Origin: Patescibacteria group bacterium
Lineage (GTDB): Bacteria; Patescibacteriota; Patescibacteriia; 2-12-FULL-60-25
Assembly (NCBI GenBank): GCA_031082005.1
Contig: JAVHLR010000001.1
Coordinates: forward strand, 1,121,251 to 1,185,250
Length of the DNA stretch: 64,000 nt
Direction of reading: 5' to 3'
Part shown: one piece after another, positions 9,601 through 19,016 of the stretch
Layout of the letters: each line of letters opens with the position of its first letter
Numbering within the stretch: the stretch's first letter is position 1
Program-made: the position numbers and the translations under genes
Notes under the pieces: model-generated
What the model was told of the DNA's origin: nothing
What the model saw: only the letters and a program-made list of their open reading frames with translations
The model's database searches: none

Positions 9601-12600
9601 TCATTCCATCGATATATCTTATAGATTTTCGCGAAGATATTGCTCAACCAACCCCAGTTACCTGTCGGGGCTTCACCTAAACGGAAATATTCCGCACCCG
9701 ATAACAAGAAAGTTGGCTTATTAGCTCCGGACTTGTACTGCGTCTTATCCAGCGCACCAGACATGATAAGGGGTTCCTCACCGATTTTCTTGGTGTGTTT
9801 CGCCGCACCGAACGGATTATTCGTCGTACCGACATTGAATCCTAGACTTGGTATGGCGTACGACCCCTGATCCCACACGCGATCCGTGTATGCCGCCGTA
9901 TCCCCCGCACTCTCCGAAGCTACGCTACCTACTTCCTTACAGATGTCTGCATGCCCGACATCCATATACATGTAGATATACCGCTCGTTCGTCAATCCAG
10001 GGAAACTCGCCGTGACCCACCAACCAACGAACTTGAACGGGCCAGCCAACTGGCTTCCTGAAGGATCAGATTGGTCTTCCGCGACGGCGTTATCTTCCGG
10101 CACCGTGTCTTCGAACATGGCACGTATGGCGAAATACGGCTTGCCGCCTTCGCTCTCGGCGTAGAACACATCCTCTCCCTTCAGCTCGCGCGGTCCGCCA
10201 ATCGATTCATTGAATCTGCGGAACTTGGATTGTCCATCAGCTCGGAATCCCATTTCCCAATACTTGTAATAGCAATAGTTGTCGCCTTCAGGGCCCGAAT
10301 GTGCTTTATCCTTACACGGTAATCGGATTAAACGCGTACCATCCTCGTTCGTGAGATAACCCGATCCTTGGGGAGTCAGTCTCTTGATCTCCGCCATTTC
10401 GCGTTTGACTATTTCGTTACCGGCCTTGTCCCATCCTGCCGTTCCGGCCTCTGTCGGGAATTGGTCGACCCACCAGCCGGATTGGCCGCAAGCCCACGTT
10501 CCACCCGCACCAGTCTTATACATCGGCTTGAAATCGAAATACGTGAAGTTAGTTTCAAGCGACGCCTTCTCTATCTCTTCGGCTGTCGGCGCGGTCTTGT
10601 TTATCAACCATTCGGTCCAAGCCTTATCATTGAACTCGACGAAATATTCAGCATAGTTCCTGTTCTTACCGCGACCCGTGGTTATCCAACGTCCGGCAAG
10701 AGTATCTTCAGCATATGCTTGCGCGCCAAAAGCATTACGCCCCTGCCCACAAGCCGCTCCGCTATCCGTACCGCGGACAGACAGACCGTCTATCGTCGAA
10801 CCCCAACCGCAGTTGTTCTCATACCAATTCTTATAATCGCCCGATCCGCCAATCCAACCATTCCAGGTCATGTTATAGGGCATCGGTACGGCCCAATCGG
10901 AAATCGCTCCGGGATCCTGGACAAAACACTCGTTATACCAGAAATAGCTCATCTTGCCCGGTGCCTTAGCGATCAAATAACCAGGCTTATCCAATGAGAC
11001 AGCCGGAGCCACAGGTGCGGATATCTTGATACCTCCACCAGCTGCTCCCGGGGAACCAGGAGAAAAATCCCACTCCGTCAATACATTCGGCATCTGCGCC
11101 TTCAACACCCTTGGCTCCTTGGCGCTGGACAAGCAATAATATTCCCCGGAATTCATCGGCGGCAGATAACCGGCCGTGGGCTGATAGTGATACACGTCTT
11201 GTTTGCCCTGCAATACCGGAGTCGGACTCCAGACCAAGCATGGATGAAGGTCCTGCGTATTTCCCAGCGTCCTCGAATAATCATATTGCAGACAATTTCC
11301 GAAGATACCACGTATCAACGAGCTTGATTGCAACTCGCTGCAGGCACCTCCCGATCCGCAATCGCGACCATCAAAATCGGCATTCCCGGCGGTCGTACTG
11401 GCACTTGAAGCTTGATTCTGCAAAGCCGCACCCGGAGTACAAGACTGCCCATTGCGCGCTCCCCCGATACACACGCCCGATGGCGATGTGCCGCTATACG
11501 GCGCGTAATATTTATACATTCCGCCGTAAGACAGACGACGATAACTGCAATCGCAATCTTCGCCATACTCGCACAAAGACACTCCATCGAAACCCGGCTG
11601 ATATTTGATCGGTTGCGGCGGGTCCTTCACGTAATCCCATTCGATCACGAACTTGTTCGGATACGGGGCAGCTGAATCCGGATATGCACGGCAAGTAGAA
11701 CCGGGGAAAGCTTGAGCCAACGTGGCGTTGTCTTTCACCTTTTCATCCTGCGTGAAGGCCACGGAAGCATTCTGTACGTTCCTCTCATTGATGCTGGCGA
11801 TGATCAGCTGGGAATAGGCTTTATCGATCGCTGTATAGCAGTAATCCGGCGTGCCCGCTGCTTTTTCGATATAATAACCGATTGCGCCAGTCTGTTTGAT
11901 TTTGCACAACTTCAAATAGTTGAATTTGAGATCCGAATACGTCTCGGCCTGGCTCCACGGTACTGCTGCGACTGCACGATATTCGTTAGTCAAACCAGGC
12001 TGCAGATCCCCCAACCTAGTTGACATCAACTCGTATGCCATCCTACGCGTCTGGATATCGGGTATCTGATAATGATTGGGCAGCGTATAACCCGAATAAT
12101 CCCAGTCCGTGAACGTTACTTCCCTATCGGCGTATGTATCATGGTCAAGAAAGCTACCCTGCCACAAAACAGCCTGTGTCGTCGTCGATTTACGATCGAT
12201 GTAATGATTACAGAATTGGCTTTCTGTCGTACCCGATAACTGATCGCAGAGCGACAAAGCCGTACATAAATCCACGTACTTACCTTGCGCCGGATCAAAT
12301 ACGGTCTCTTGCGTTGAGCACCCGAGCCAAGCCTGACAATCGCGATCCAACTTGACCTTCATCACGATATTCGAGTCGTTCAACGAGCACCGCCCCGTCG
12401 CGACAAAACCATAAGAGTGGTCGTCAGACGTATCGTTCGAACAATCGGCATCCGTCGAACATGAAGCGTTCTGCGTCTGGCTAAGCCAAGAAGATACGTA
12501 TGGGTCCGTCACGCAATCATAACCGCCGGGTGTGCCTCCAGGATTCCCAGCGCAATTGACGACTTTGATGTCAACGCATGACCCGGCGTTTTTGCAGAAC

Positions 12601-15600
12601 TCGCTATCCGGATCGCTGACGCAATTGACCGGGTTTGTCGCCACATCGCCTTCCGCGTGTGACTTGGCATAAGATGCCTTAGTGCTGAAATTCAGACGAC
12701 TGTCATTCATGTCACGGAACAACACGCATCCCGAAAGAGGATCTATCTTGCCGTTACAGGTCGATTTATCCAATAATTGATTATTGATGAAATAGTACGG
12801 TTTGCCTTGCAGATGAGACTGGTCGGAATGATCGTTAGTGTCACGGAATTCAGTACATTCTGATTGGTCGGCAGGACAAGCCGATGTCGTACCGCGGTAG
12901 TTCGGCGAGCCTGAAAACTCTCCGAGGAAAGTATGTCCTCCACCGAGCTTTTCGGGATAGCATGGTTGCGGCGGCGAAGAATCCTTCACGAACCAGCCTG
13001 AATATTCCCCCTTCGGATATGTCGGGTTGCTTGATGCTTCGAGCTCCACCTTGTCGTGCCATTCGCAGATATGTTCCAAGGGAGCACGGAAGTAAGACGT
13101 AACCGGGCCGCTCACGAACTTATCGCATAACAGCTCGCTCGGACGGCACAGCATCTGCGGTTCGTTGCCGCTATCTACATATTTAGTGATGTCGTCCTTC
13201 AGATACACGGTCTCTATCGTCGATGTCGGTATTCCCAAGTTATCGAATTTCTGTTTGCCGAAAGCGCGACATGACATCTGACTTTGGTCGCAACGGAACG
13301 CCGGATCATCGACGACATAGATGAATCTATCAGCCGACTTGTTCACCGTCACCGTACCTGCATACAGACTGTCCCAAGGCTTCGCGTCCTGCGGCACTGG
13401 CAGCCCTTCCAGGAAGTACTGCTGACCGTATGGATCGTCGCTATTTTGGGTATCCACGAAAGCCGTACAACCGATCAGATCATAACGGCACAATCGCGAG
13501 AACTGCCTGACTGTCACATAGCCGCCGTTCCTATCCTTATATTCACGGCAACCCAACATCGCCTGTGCCTGCGGTACGCCTTCAGGCGTCATGTCGCATT
13601 CCGTAGGTATGACCCATGAACCCTTGATGACATATGATACGTCCTGCAGCCTTTGGATACTGATTTCATCCAAGTAAGAGACGTTGGGCATACCAACCCA
13701 GCTCAATGTCACCTTACCCGCCTGCGTCGTCTTGAATGGTCCGATCTCAAATCGTTTCCAATCGCTGGATGCCTTGAACGCTCCCACGGTAGTCGGACCT
13801 AAATTGACGTTTACCGTCTTAGCCGTGGCGACCGTCGACTTATACCAGAAACTGACCGTGTACAAAGTCCCGGTAGCCGCATCGAAATCGACGTTGATCG
13901 TTGTCGCCTGGCTGGTGTTGCTGTTCTGGATCTGTAAAGAATAATCCCCCACCAACAAAGCTTCAGTCGAGACTTTCAACGTAACCGTCGATTGCGCGGT
14001 GTACACCGGAACATTCCCCGCCGCATCCTTGAATGCCTCGTAGAAGACATTCGCCGTATTGCGGCCACGTGATCCCAGATAAGCGCGACAACCGGCATTC
14101 GCCATAGCACACTCATTGCTCTCGCTGGCGAGAATGTGATAGACACAGTCATTGGTCGTCTGGCGGTAATCCCCGCCGGTCTTTATGCAATCGTCGGCGT
14201 TCTGGTTATTCTTGCGATAGTCCACACAAGACGCGCTGGAGACGATAGTCTGCGAAAAATACCGATAGTAAGCTTGGCCGTTCTCATCGTAAATCTGACG
14301 GCAATCCAAATCAGCGCCGTCTTTCCAGTTCTGTTCGTCGCAACCGCTTGGATCCTTAAGTACCCCATCAGGGCCGGCTTTACGCAGGATCTGCGGCCCT
14401 CCTGCCGTCTCTTTGATCAAGCTCCAGGTACGCAGCTGGTAGCCCGTCGCTTCAGAGCCCTCCCATGTGAAATACGTAGTGGATTTATCATTCGGTTTTT
14501 GGCAGGCGCGGGCGTATGTCAGATATATCGTCTCTTCACCGCCACCAGCCGCTGCCTCCAAGTTAGTGAAGGCCTCGCAACCGACCTGGTCGGCGCTACA
14601 CTGTTCGGCATTCTTCGGCACGAAATTTGCCGTCGTGTCATCGTTCGGATCGGTCAAAGGATCAGTCGCGGGATTCGCCGCACCGGTCTTCACCAAATCG
14701 AAAGCCGAGGGCATCTTCAAGTATTCGGCATAACCGACACAGCTATTAGGACAATAATCACCCGTCGACAGTATAGCCGGAATTTCAGTCGGATCAGCGC
14801 CCGATGCATCAGTATAGCCTTGGCACCCGGCGTCCAACTGTGAGCACATCCGCGCAAAATCGCTGCATTCTGTCCGGTCGCTCTTATCGTCGCCCGTGCA
14901 TTTGAATTCATCCGGCGGCAATTTCAGATATTGCGTCTTAAGATCGCCAGCCAGCATCTCGACGTATTCAGTCGATTTATCCCCTTCCTCAAGTTGTACG
15001 TCCTCGATAGCTGCGTTCACTCCGCCGACGAAAATCCTTCCGGCGGTCGCATCCGCATTCGACACGAACTCACATGTGAACCTTTGCCATTCTTCGGTCA
15101 ACTGACTGGTTCCCGCGCTGACCGTGTTGTTCGAATTGATGAATGACGGCAGGCTCACGGCCAGATTCGCGCTATTGGTGATACATGCTCCGCTCCTGAA
15201 ATACGTCTGGCCGACCACCGTACTCACGACCGTCGATTGTTGCAGCGACGGCGAAATGGTCTTCGACAAGACCAAGCTCACCGAAGCCTTATGGGTTCCC
15301 GAGGTGTTATTCGCCCGTGCATAGAAAGACAAGGCGTAATTCCTTAACGGCGCGACCAAAACCGCCTGATAAGGCCCAGCCTGATAATCTGGAGACGTCT
15401 TGATCTCTATACTGCGTGAACCGGAACGACTCGAATCTCCGGAATCAGCGACGAATACCGTCGGCACATAGGGAGATTTATCCTGAAATATCTTCCAGCC
15501 GTCAAGCTTGCCCGGAGCCGAAGCATCGTCGTATTCGAACGAACTGTTTTTCACCAAATTCAATGAAGGCTTACCTTGATTGACCTTAAGCACCTTAGTG

Positions 15601-17696
15601 CAACCGTCCCCCGACGCATCACACTTTTCGACAGTGGAATCGAAATAAACCCTTGATGTTTCCAGGAATATATTCTTGACGACCCCGTTGACCTTAGTGG
15701 TGAAGCCATGATCCACCCATTTACCGGTTGTTGTCGTACTTACATCATGTTTTGTCATGTAGTACATACAACCGATATTGTCCTGGTTACATGAGCCGTA
15801 ATCGATGGTATTGCGGATTAGCGAAAGGGCGTCGCCGCCATGCGGACCGCTATCGCGGGAAGTATAAGTACGGCAACTGACGTATTTTTCGTCACACTGG
15901 TCGCCACCAAAGCGCCAAACCGTCTTTTCCGCCATGCAGTATCCGTAAGCCCCGGTACAGTTTCCCTTATCATCGCGTTGCAGACATGAGACCAAATCAG
16001 TGCATTCCTGTAGACGTGCGTTCGTACTTGGAGCAATCAAGGACTCGCCAAAGCCGTTCAGTTGGCACTTAAAAGGAGGTGCTGTCAAAACCCATGTAGG
16101 ACTGATGAGATGACACCAAGGATGGGTCGCGTCAGCCAAACCCTCATCATTACAATCGCTGAAGCCTCTGACTACAGCCTCCAGAGTCACATATTTACCG
16201 TTGACTTTCTTGTTATACGGCGAATTTGCAGCCAACTCCCAGCCTATCGGGATAATGCGTGCAAAACGAAGTTTCGCCAGGTTTGAAGCACAATAAGCGC
16301 GCTGGAAACAACCAGGATCCTGGTTATCTTTGTTTTCCGTCACCGGAATGAGCTCCCAATCCTTGTGCAGTACTGCCTGGAGCCCCTCATCGTTCGCGAC
16401 AATCCCTGCCGCTTTCAACACCGTCAAGCCACCTGCCGTGCTCCCCTGCTGTAACGCATTAGCCAAACCTTCATCCAACGTACAGTTCCAATAACTACGT
16501 GAATCGGAACAGACCGACATCTCGGTCAAGAAATTTATTTCGTCCGAACCGCGCAGATTCGGCGTTATTATGTCAGTAAAAATCTTCTTCGGCCCGCTGC
16601 CCGTTCGTGGCTCGGCGCTCGTCTGTGCATACGGATTCGTCAAATCGACCTGATAGACGTTCGACTCCGCCTCGCTCGTATCAGTGAACCACCAGTTGAT
16701 GAGTTTATTCAAAGCACCTTCCGCCAAGGTCGTCAGGAACGTCATACCAGCGATCACCGGCAATTGTTTGACGCCGGCCCACATTGCGCTCATGGCCAAG
16801 GTGTTCATCTCGGAGAACGTGACCTCGTTCATCGATTTCACCGCGTTCGATTCCGCCAAAGTCTGTTCGATGATCAACGCCGGTGTCTTGATGCTGGTGC
16901 TCAAAGGACCGACGGTCGCCGTCTGCATGCCGCGGTTCTCTTGACGTTGCAGTTCGGCCGACTTCTTGGCCTCCTCACGCCCGATGACCGCCATGCTGTT
17001 GATGCGCAGCTGCAGCTCCATCGGATTGTTCGCCCCACGATCTATGCCGCTCAACAGATTACTCACGACTTCACGCGGTTGGAGCTGTTTGTAGACCGCA
17101 GAAAAATTCTGGTAGATTTTCTGATAAGTACAATCTGGCTCCGGCGGTTCGGGCAATCTCGCAAAAGGAATGCGCAATTTGAAATCCAGATTGATCGGTT
17201 GGCACAACCCCAAACCCCACTCCTTATCCACGCCATCGATGAAGCGATTAGTGAAATCCTGCGCCACATCACCCAAAAAGTCCTTGAATGATTGCCTGAA
17301 GAATGACGGCTTGCCGTGCATGCCTTCGAGCACCCACTCCGCCATGCTCTGCGACATGCGCATCACATACTTATTCAAAGTGTTCAACATGGCTCGCACC
17401 ACGATGAACTGCAACATGCCCTTACCTTCAGCGATACGCATCTTGAAGATATTGGCGTATTGACAGTCGTTTGAAGAGGCCATCCCTACTCCATAGGGTG
17501 CATTCAGCATCATCTGACAAGCCTGGATGTTCCAATGCGCCGCATATGCCGCCGGGAGATAAGCCGGGTCTTCTTCTACCGTGATGGCCTGCGCCGGTCG
17601 CGGCGACCAACCCACCGACAACACCAGCATCAACGCTCCGGCTACGCCCATCCCTGCCTTGGCGATATGACGGTAAAAATCCCTCGTGGCTTTCAT
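6639..17696 (-). CDS. Giant (3685 aa) secreted cysteine-rich protein
   Basis: Single uninterrupted ORF; signal-peptide-like N-terminus ending AQA; many Cys clusters (e.g. CSSDNDCPPAAGRCTDTGSC); two CBM-like stretches (SFEYDDASAPGKLDGWKIF..., FYEAFKDAAGNVPVY...); PKD-like MTIDWGDGT near the C-terminus. Confidence 0.9.
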   Translation of the reverse strand: MKATRDFYRHIAKAGMGVAGALMLVLSVGWSPRPAQAITVEEDPAYLPAAYAAHWNIQACQMMLNAPYGVGMASSNDCQYANIFKMRIAEGKGMLQFIVVRAMLNTLNKYVMRMSQSMAEWVLEGMHGKPSFFRQSFKDFLGDVAQDFTNRFIDGVDKEWGLGLCQPINLDFKLRIPFARLPEPPEPDCTYQKIYQNFSAVYKQLQPREVVSNLLSGIDRGANNPMELQLRINSMAVIGREEAKKSAELQRQENRGMQTATVGPLSTSIKTPALIIEQTLAESNAVKSMNEVTFSEMNTLAMSAMWAGVKQLPVIAGMTFLTTLAEGALNKLINWWFTDTSEAESNVYQVDLTNPYAQTSAEPRTGSGPKKIFTDIITPNLRGSDEINFLTEMSVCSDSRSYWNCTLDEGLANALQQGSTAGGLTVLKAAGIVANDEGLQAVLHKDWELIPVTENKDNQDPGCFQRAYCASNLAKLRFARIIPIGWELAANSPYNKKVNGKYVTLEAVVRGFSDCNDEGLADATHPWCHLISPTWVLTAPPFKCQLNGFGESLIAPSTNARLQECTDLVSCLQRDDKGNCTGAYGYCMAEKTVWRFGGDQCDEKYVSCRTYTSRDSGPHGGDALSLIRNTIDYGSCNQDNIGCMYYMTKHDVSTTTTGKWVDHGFTTKVNGVVKNIFLETSRVYFDSTVEKCDASGDGCTKVLKVNQGKPSLNLVKNSSFEYDDASAPGKLDGWKIFQDKSPYVPTVFVADSGDSSRSGSRSIEIKTSPDYQAGPYQAVLVAPLRNYALSFYARANNTSGTHKASVSLVLSKTISPSLQQSTVVSTVVGQTYFRSGACITNSANLAVSLPSFINSNNTVSAGTSQLTEEWQRFTCEFVSNADATAGRIFVGGVNAAIEDVQLEEGDKSTEYVEMLAGDLKTQYLKLPPDEFKCTGDDKSDRTECSDFARMCSQLDAGCQGYTDASGADPTEIPAILSTGDYCPNSCVGYAEYLKMPSAFDLVKTGAANPATDPLTDPNDDTTANFVPKNAEQCSADQVGCEAFTNLEAAAGGGEETIYLTYARACQKPNDKSTTYFTWEGSEATGYQLRTWSLIKETAGGPQILRKAGPDGVLKDPSGCDEQNWKDGADLDCRQIYDENGQAYYRYFSQTIVSSASCVDYRKNNQNADDCIKTGGDYRQTTNDCVYHILASESNECAMANAGCRAYLGSRGRNTANVFYEAFKDAAGNVPVYTAQSTVTLKVSTEALLVGDYSLQIQNSNTSQATTINVDFDAATGTLYTVSFWYKSTVATAKTVNVNLGPTTVGAFKASSDWKRFEIGPFKTTQAGKVTLSWVGMPNVSYLDEISIQRLQDVSYVIKGSWVIPTECDMTPEGVPQAQAMLGCREYKDRNGGYVTVRQFSRLCRYDLIGCTAFVDTQNSDDPYGQQYFLEGLPVPQDAKPWDSLYAGTVTVNKSADRFIYVVDDPAFRCDQSQMSCRAFGKQKFDNLGIPTSTIETVYLKDDITKYVDSGNEPQMLCRPSELLCDKFVSGPVTSYFRAPLEHICEWHDKVELEASSNPTYPKGEYSGWFVKDSSPPQPCYPEKLGGGHTFLGEFSGSPNYRGTTSACPADQSECTEFRDTNDHSDQSHLQGKPYYFINNQLLDKSTCNGKIDPLSGCVLFRDMNDSRLNFSTKASYAKSHAEGDVATNPVNCVSDPDSEFCKNAGSCVDIKVVNCAGNPGGTPGGYDCVTDPYVSSWLSQTQNASCSTDADCSNDTSDDHSYGFVATGRCSLNDSNIVMKVKLDRDCQAWLGCSTQETVFDPAQGKYVDLCTALSLCDQLSGTTESQFCNHYIDRKSTTTQAVLWQGSFLDHDTYADREVTFTDWDYSGYTLPNHYQIPDIQTRRMAYELMSTRLGDLQPGLTNEYRAVAAVPWSQAETYSDLKFNYLKLCKIKQTGAIGYYIEKAAGTPDYCYTAIDKAYSQLIIASINERNVQNASVAFTQDEKVKDNATLAQAFPGSTCRAYPDSAAPYPNKFVIEWDYVKDPPQPIKYQPGFDGVSLCEYGEDCDCSYRRLSYGGMYKYYAPYSGTSPSGVCIGGARNGQSCTPGAALQNQASSASTTAGNADFDGRDCGSGGACSELQSSSLIRGIFGNCLQYDYSRTLGNTQDLHPCLVWSPTPVLQGKQDVYHYQPTAGYLPPMNSGEYYCLSSAKEPRVLKAQMPNVLTEWDFSPGSPGAAGGGIKISAPVAPAVSLDKPGYLIAKAPGKMSYFWYNECFVQDPGAISDWAVPMPYNMTWNGWIGGSGDYKNWYENNCGWGSTIDGLSVRGTDSGAACGQGRNAFGAQAYAEDTLAGRWITTGRGKNRNYAEYFVEFNDKAWTEWLINKTAPTAEEIEKASLETNFTYFDFKPMYKTGAGGTWACGQSGWWVDQFPTEAGTAGWDKAGNEIVKREMAEIKRLTPQGSGYLTNEDGTRLIRLPCKDKAHSGPEGDNYCYYKYWEMGFRADGQSKFRRFNESIGGPRELKGEDVFYAESEGGKPYFAIRAMFEDTVPEDNAVAEDQSDPSGSQLAGPFKFVGWWVTASFPGLTNERYIYMYMDVGHADICKEVGSVASESAGDTAAYTDRVWDQGSYAIPSLGFNVGTTNNPFGAAKHTKKIGEEPLIMSGALDKTQYKSGANKPTFLLSGAEYFRLGEAPTGNWGWLSNIFAKIYKIYRWNEQPVTKSSWTCMSGPRQGERCPDLSKYYTGTDSGGATACNPLLDKTCSGYAVWDEGATSSAKYCGYQGDCNPDLIDLKDPSLAFCNSLSGVNAGLACGPGGGIDIGQYDVCHGGPVKNVNGKLAPQFTSCGMSDYWEQMTNSSLYSLKADPCSGISGADLTACQTEIAAIKADCVADGQNGDCKNLVRTSAAKAGAFWCADDAVHFPDGKQSWCRKPSGGKPSTDCPVEVFGSCNYSTGFCSTPGYEHVRCNEGSGCSFTWANWWYNDMSKPAGMPDKPMPYPTRHAVIPSDDLGTAFVGIFYSNTVSSPGTVNTNYPLNGAVLNNTADWAGLGNLGNLYWMDNWTSGGYELWKGTDGQSPSKDYELWKGTDGQSPSKDLAGKEFNNLRYLLHGSQGTGLDLFRFPGAFTLETVNNLKVVNKQGGTPEAADIFIPGHCEKLAVDATRCKEFALGNFPGGEADCTAQAYPPDVPYFKITGTGLTRWRGSSSSPGICELGAKEGSFCQDEKDCKPSWATDDQQWNSQFYCQPVTMVGNVPSKGTVYGTSFDCEDPDGDANTTDLDRDNNSCTHKAGYRPRVDLCGLDPKRPECLTGVSQRDSATSGSYIASFDAKKRLPPTDVTGGLHLPTYIAEQNGFSKTDYATDFTYISYYAPKPPRLAAPDTNRQCASAGQCPISTVDAFSLEGLTEGKVAYVGGQAIVTMRFYAWAADNQMGLKEMTIDWGDGTQQKLDDVRMKNKKPFCGVSKECEFVPGLTCSSDNDCPPAAGRCTDTGSCNRKPEVSCHTDQDCRAGSVGDDTCNVRVGFGSSDAACEQNYFEFTHVYTCDKSQQIDADYKCANVTGHCSRDNTRECSSSTSCAKGDTCVPNTAEPGGCFDDTNAACRYTPRVLVKDNWGWCTGECRVQDLGGGKLGPGFKDGGGVARNNILLPNGGCYDASGVYWNSDPTLSLNVAQSQNKNNMCDPENGGSFYRPWVVFKGALQLGVAP
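8466..8555. repeat. 45-bp exact tandem duplication inside the giant gene
   Basis: ATCCTTACTCGGCGATTGGCCGTCAGTTCCCTTCCACAGCTCATA twice in tandem, encoding YELWKGTDGQSPSKD x2. Confidence 0.97.
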
Positions 17697-17699
17697 AAT

Positions 17700-18398
17700 T
17701 TATTGGTTGTTTGTTTGTGTCGCCGCATTCGTAGCGTCTGCTTGCTGCTGTTTTAATTCAGCGATAGCGGCATCGTAATATTGCAGCAATTGCTCATCCG
17801 TCAGGGAGTCCAATTCTTCATCCGTAATCTGTCCCTTGAGGATCTGGCGGATCATCACCGGATTGCGCGGTAAAGTCGAAGCTTCATCCGTGCTGTCGTC
17901 AGTCATGGTTGAACCGCTGGTCGCGAGCTGTGCCAAAAATTCAAGATCCTGGTTGTCGTTAGTCGCAGACTTGTCTGGCGACATGACGCTGAACGTATCG
18001 CTGGCATAATTCAACGCCGAAAAATCCAGATTCCCCGCTTGTCCGCAGACCAGGTTCTTCCCGCTGATGACACGCACGTTGTCCGGTAACCCGTCGCCGC
18101 AAGAATCGCGCGAATTGGGGTTCGTGTTATACACGTTCTCTTCATCCCAGTCGGATAGCCCGTCGCCATCAGTATCCAAGCGCTTCTGTTTGGCGATTTC
18201 TTCAGCCTGAGTCAGGCCGATGATTTTCTTGGCCTCATAAATCTCTTGCGTGTCGATCAAAAAAGGCGCCCTGATGGAATAACTGATGCGATACAACGAA
18301 AGACCGAAAGTCAACGCTCCGGCAAATGAAAAAATCACCAACAAGATCTGCTGCCCTTTGGCTAAGGATTGCCAACGCAGAACGATAGAATTCCACAT
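17700..18398 (-). CDS. Membrane-anchored protein with thrombospondin type-3/EF-like Ca-binding repeat
   Basis: N-terminal TM segment; DTDGDGLSDWDEENVYNTNPNSRDSCGDGLPDN; ends 3 nt before the giant ORF starts. Confidence 0.75.
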   Translation of the reverse strand: MWNSIVLRWQSLAKGQQILLVIFSFAGALTFGLSLYRISYSIRAPFLIDTQEIYEAKKIIGLTQAEEIAKQKRLDTDGDGLSDWDEENVYNTNPNSRDSCGDGLPDNVRVISGKNLVCGQAGNLDFSALNYASDTFSVMSPDKSATNDNQDLEFLAQLATSGSTMTDDSTDEASTLPRNPVMIRQILKGQITDEELDSLTDEQLLQYYDAAIAELKQQQADATNAATQTNNQ

Positions 18399-18549
18399 CG
18401 TGTTTATGCGCTAAGTATAGCACAATGACAATAAAAAAAGGACTTACATGTTCGGCAGATACCCACATCTTTCGCCAAACGCGCAAGCCTTCTTACTTAC
18501 CTCCCTCCCCCTGAATTCTGAAAGCTGAATTCTGAATGCCCTAACGCCC

Positions 18550-18918
18550 TCATTCCTCCCAATCTATCTTGACTTTCTTGCCTTTTTCCCTGATCGGGAT
18601 GCGCACTTCCAAGACACCGTTCTTCAAAGAGGCACTCGTCAAATCCGTCGCCACTTCGTAGGGCAAAACTAAGCTACGGCTGAATGCACCCCAAAAACAC
18701 TCGCGATAATACCAATCTTCTTCAGACACTTCTTTCGCTGATTCACGCTTGCCGCGGATAGTCAAAAGATCCCCGTGGATATTTATGTCCAAATCCTCTG
18801 GCTTGACTCCGGCTACGGTAGATCTGACGACCAACTCATCGCCATCACGAAAGACATCCACCGAAAGCTGCCCTTCACTCGAACCCGCTTGCCATTCAGG
18901 CACTGCATAATCCTGCAT
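18550..18918 (-). CDS. Small heat shock protein, Hsp20/alpha-crystallin family
   Basis: RSTVAGVKPEDLDINIHGDLLTIRGKRE... and C-terminal ASLKNGVLEVRIPI. Confidence 0.92.
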   Translation of the reverse strand: MQDYAVPEWQAGSSEGQLSVDVFRDGDELVVRSTVAGVKPEDLDINIHGDLLTIRGKRESAKEVSEEDWYYRECFWGAFSRSLVLPYEVATDLTSASLKNGVLEVRIPIREKGKKVKIDWEE

Positions 18919-19016
18919 ATGGCGACATGATAGCAAATCGGCCGTTCTCACGAAAGAGAAACATCACCCATTATCCTTCCACGGGTCAACTAGGGGATGA
19001 CAAAAAGATAGTGCAG

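Noticed and set aside
18505-18540. CTGAATTCTGA direct repeat
   Set aside because: Short and AT-rich; likely chance
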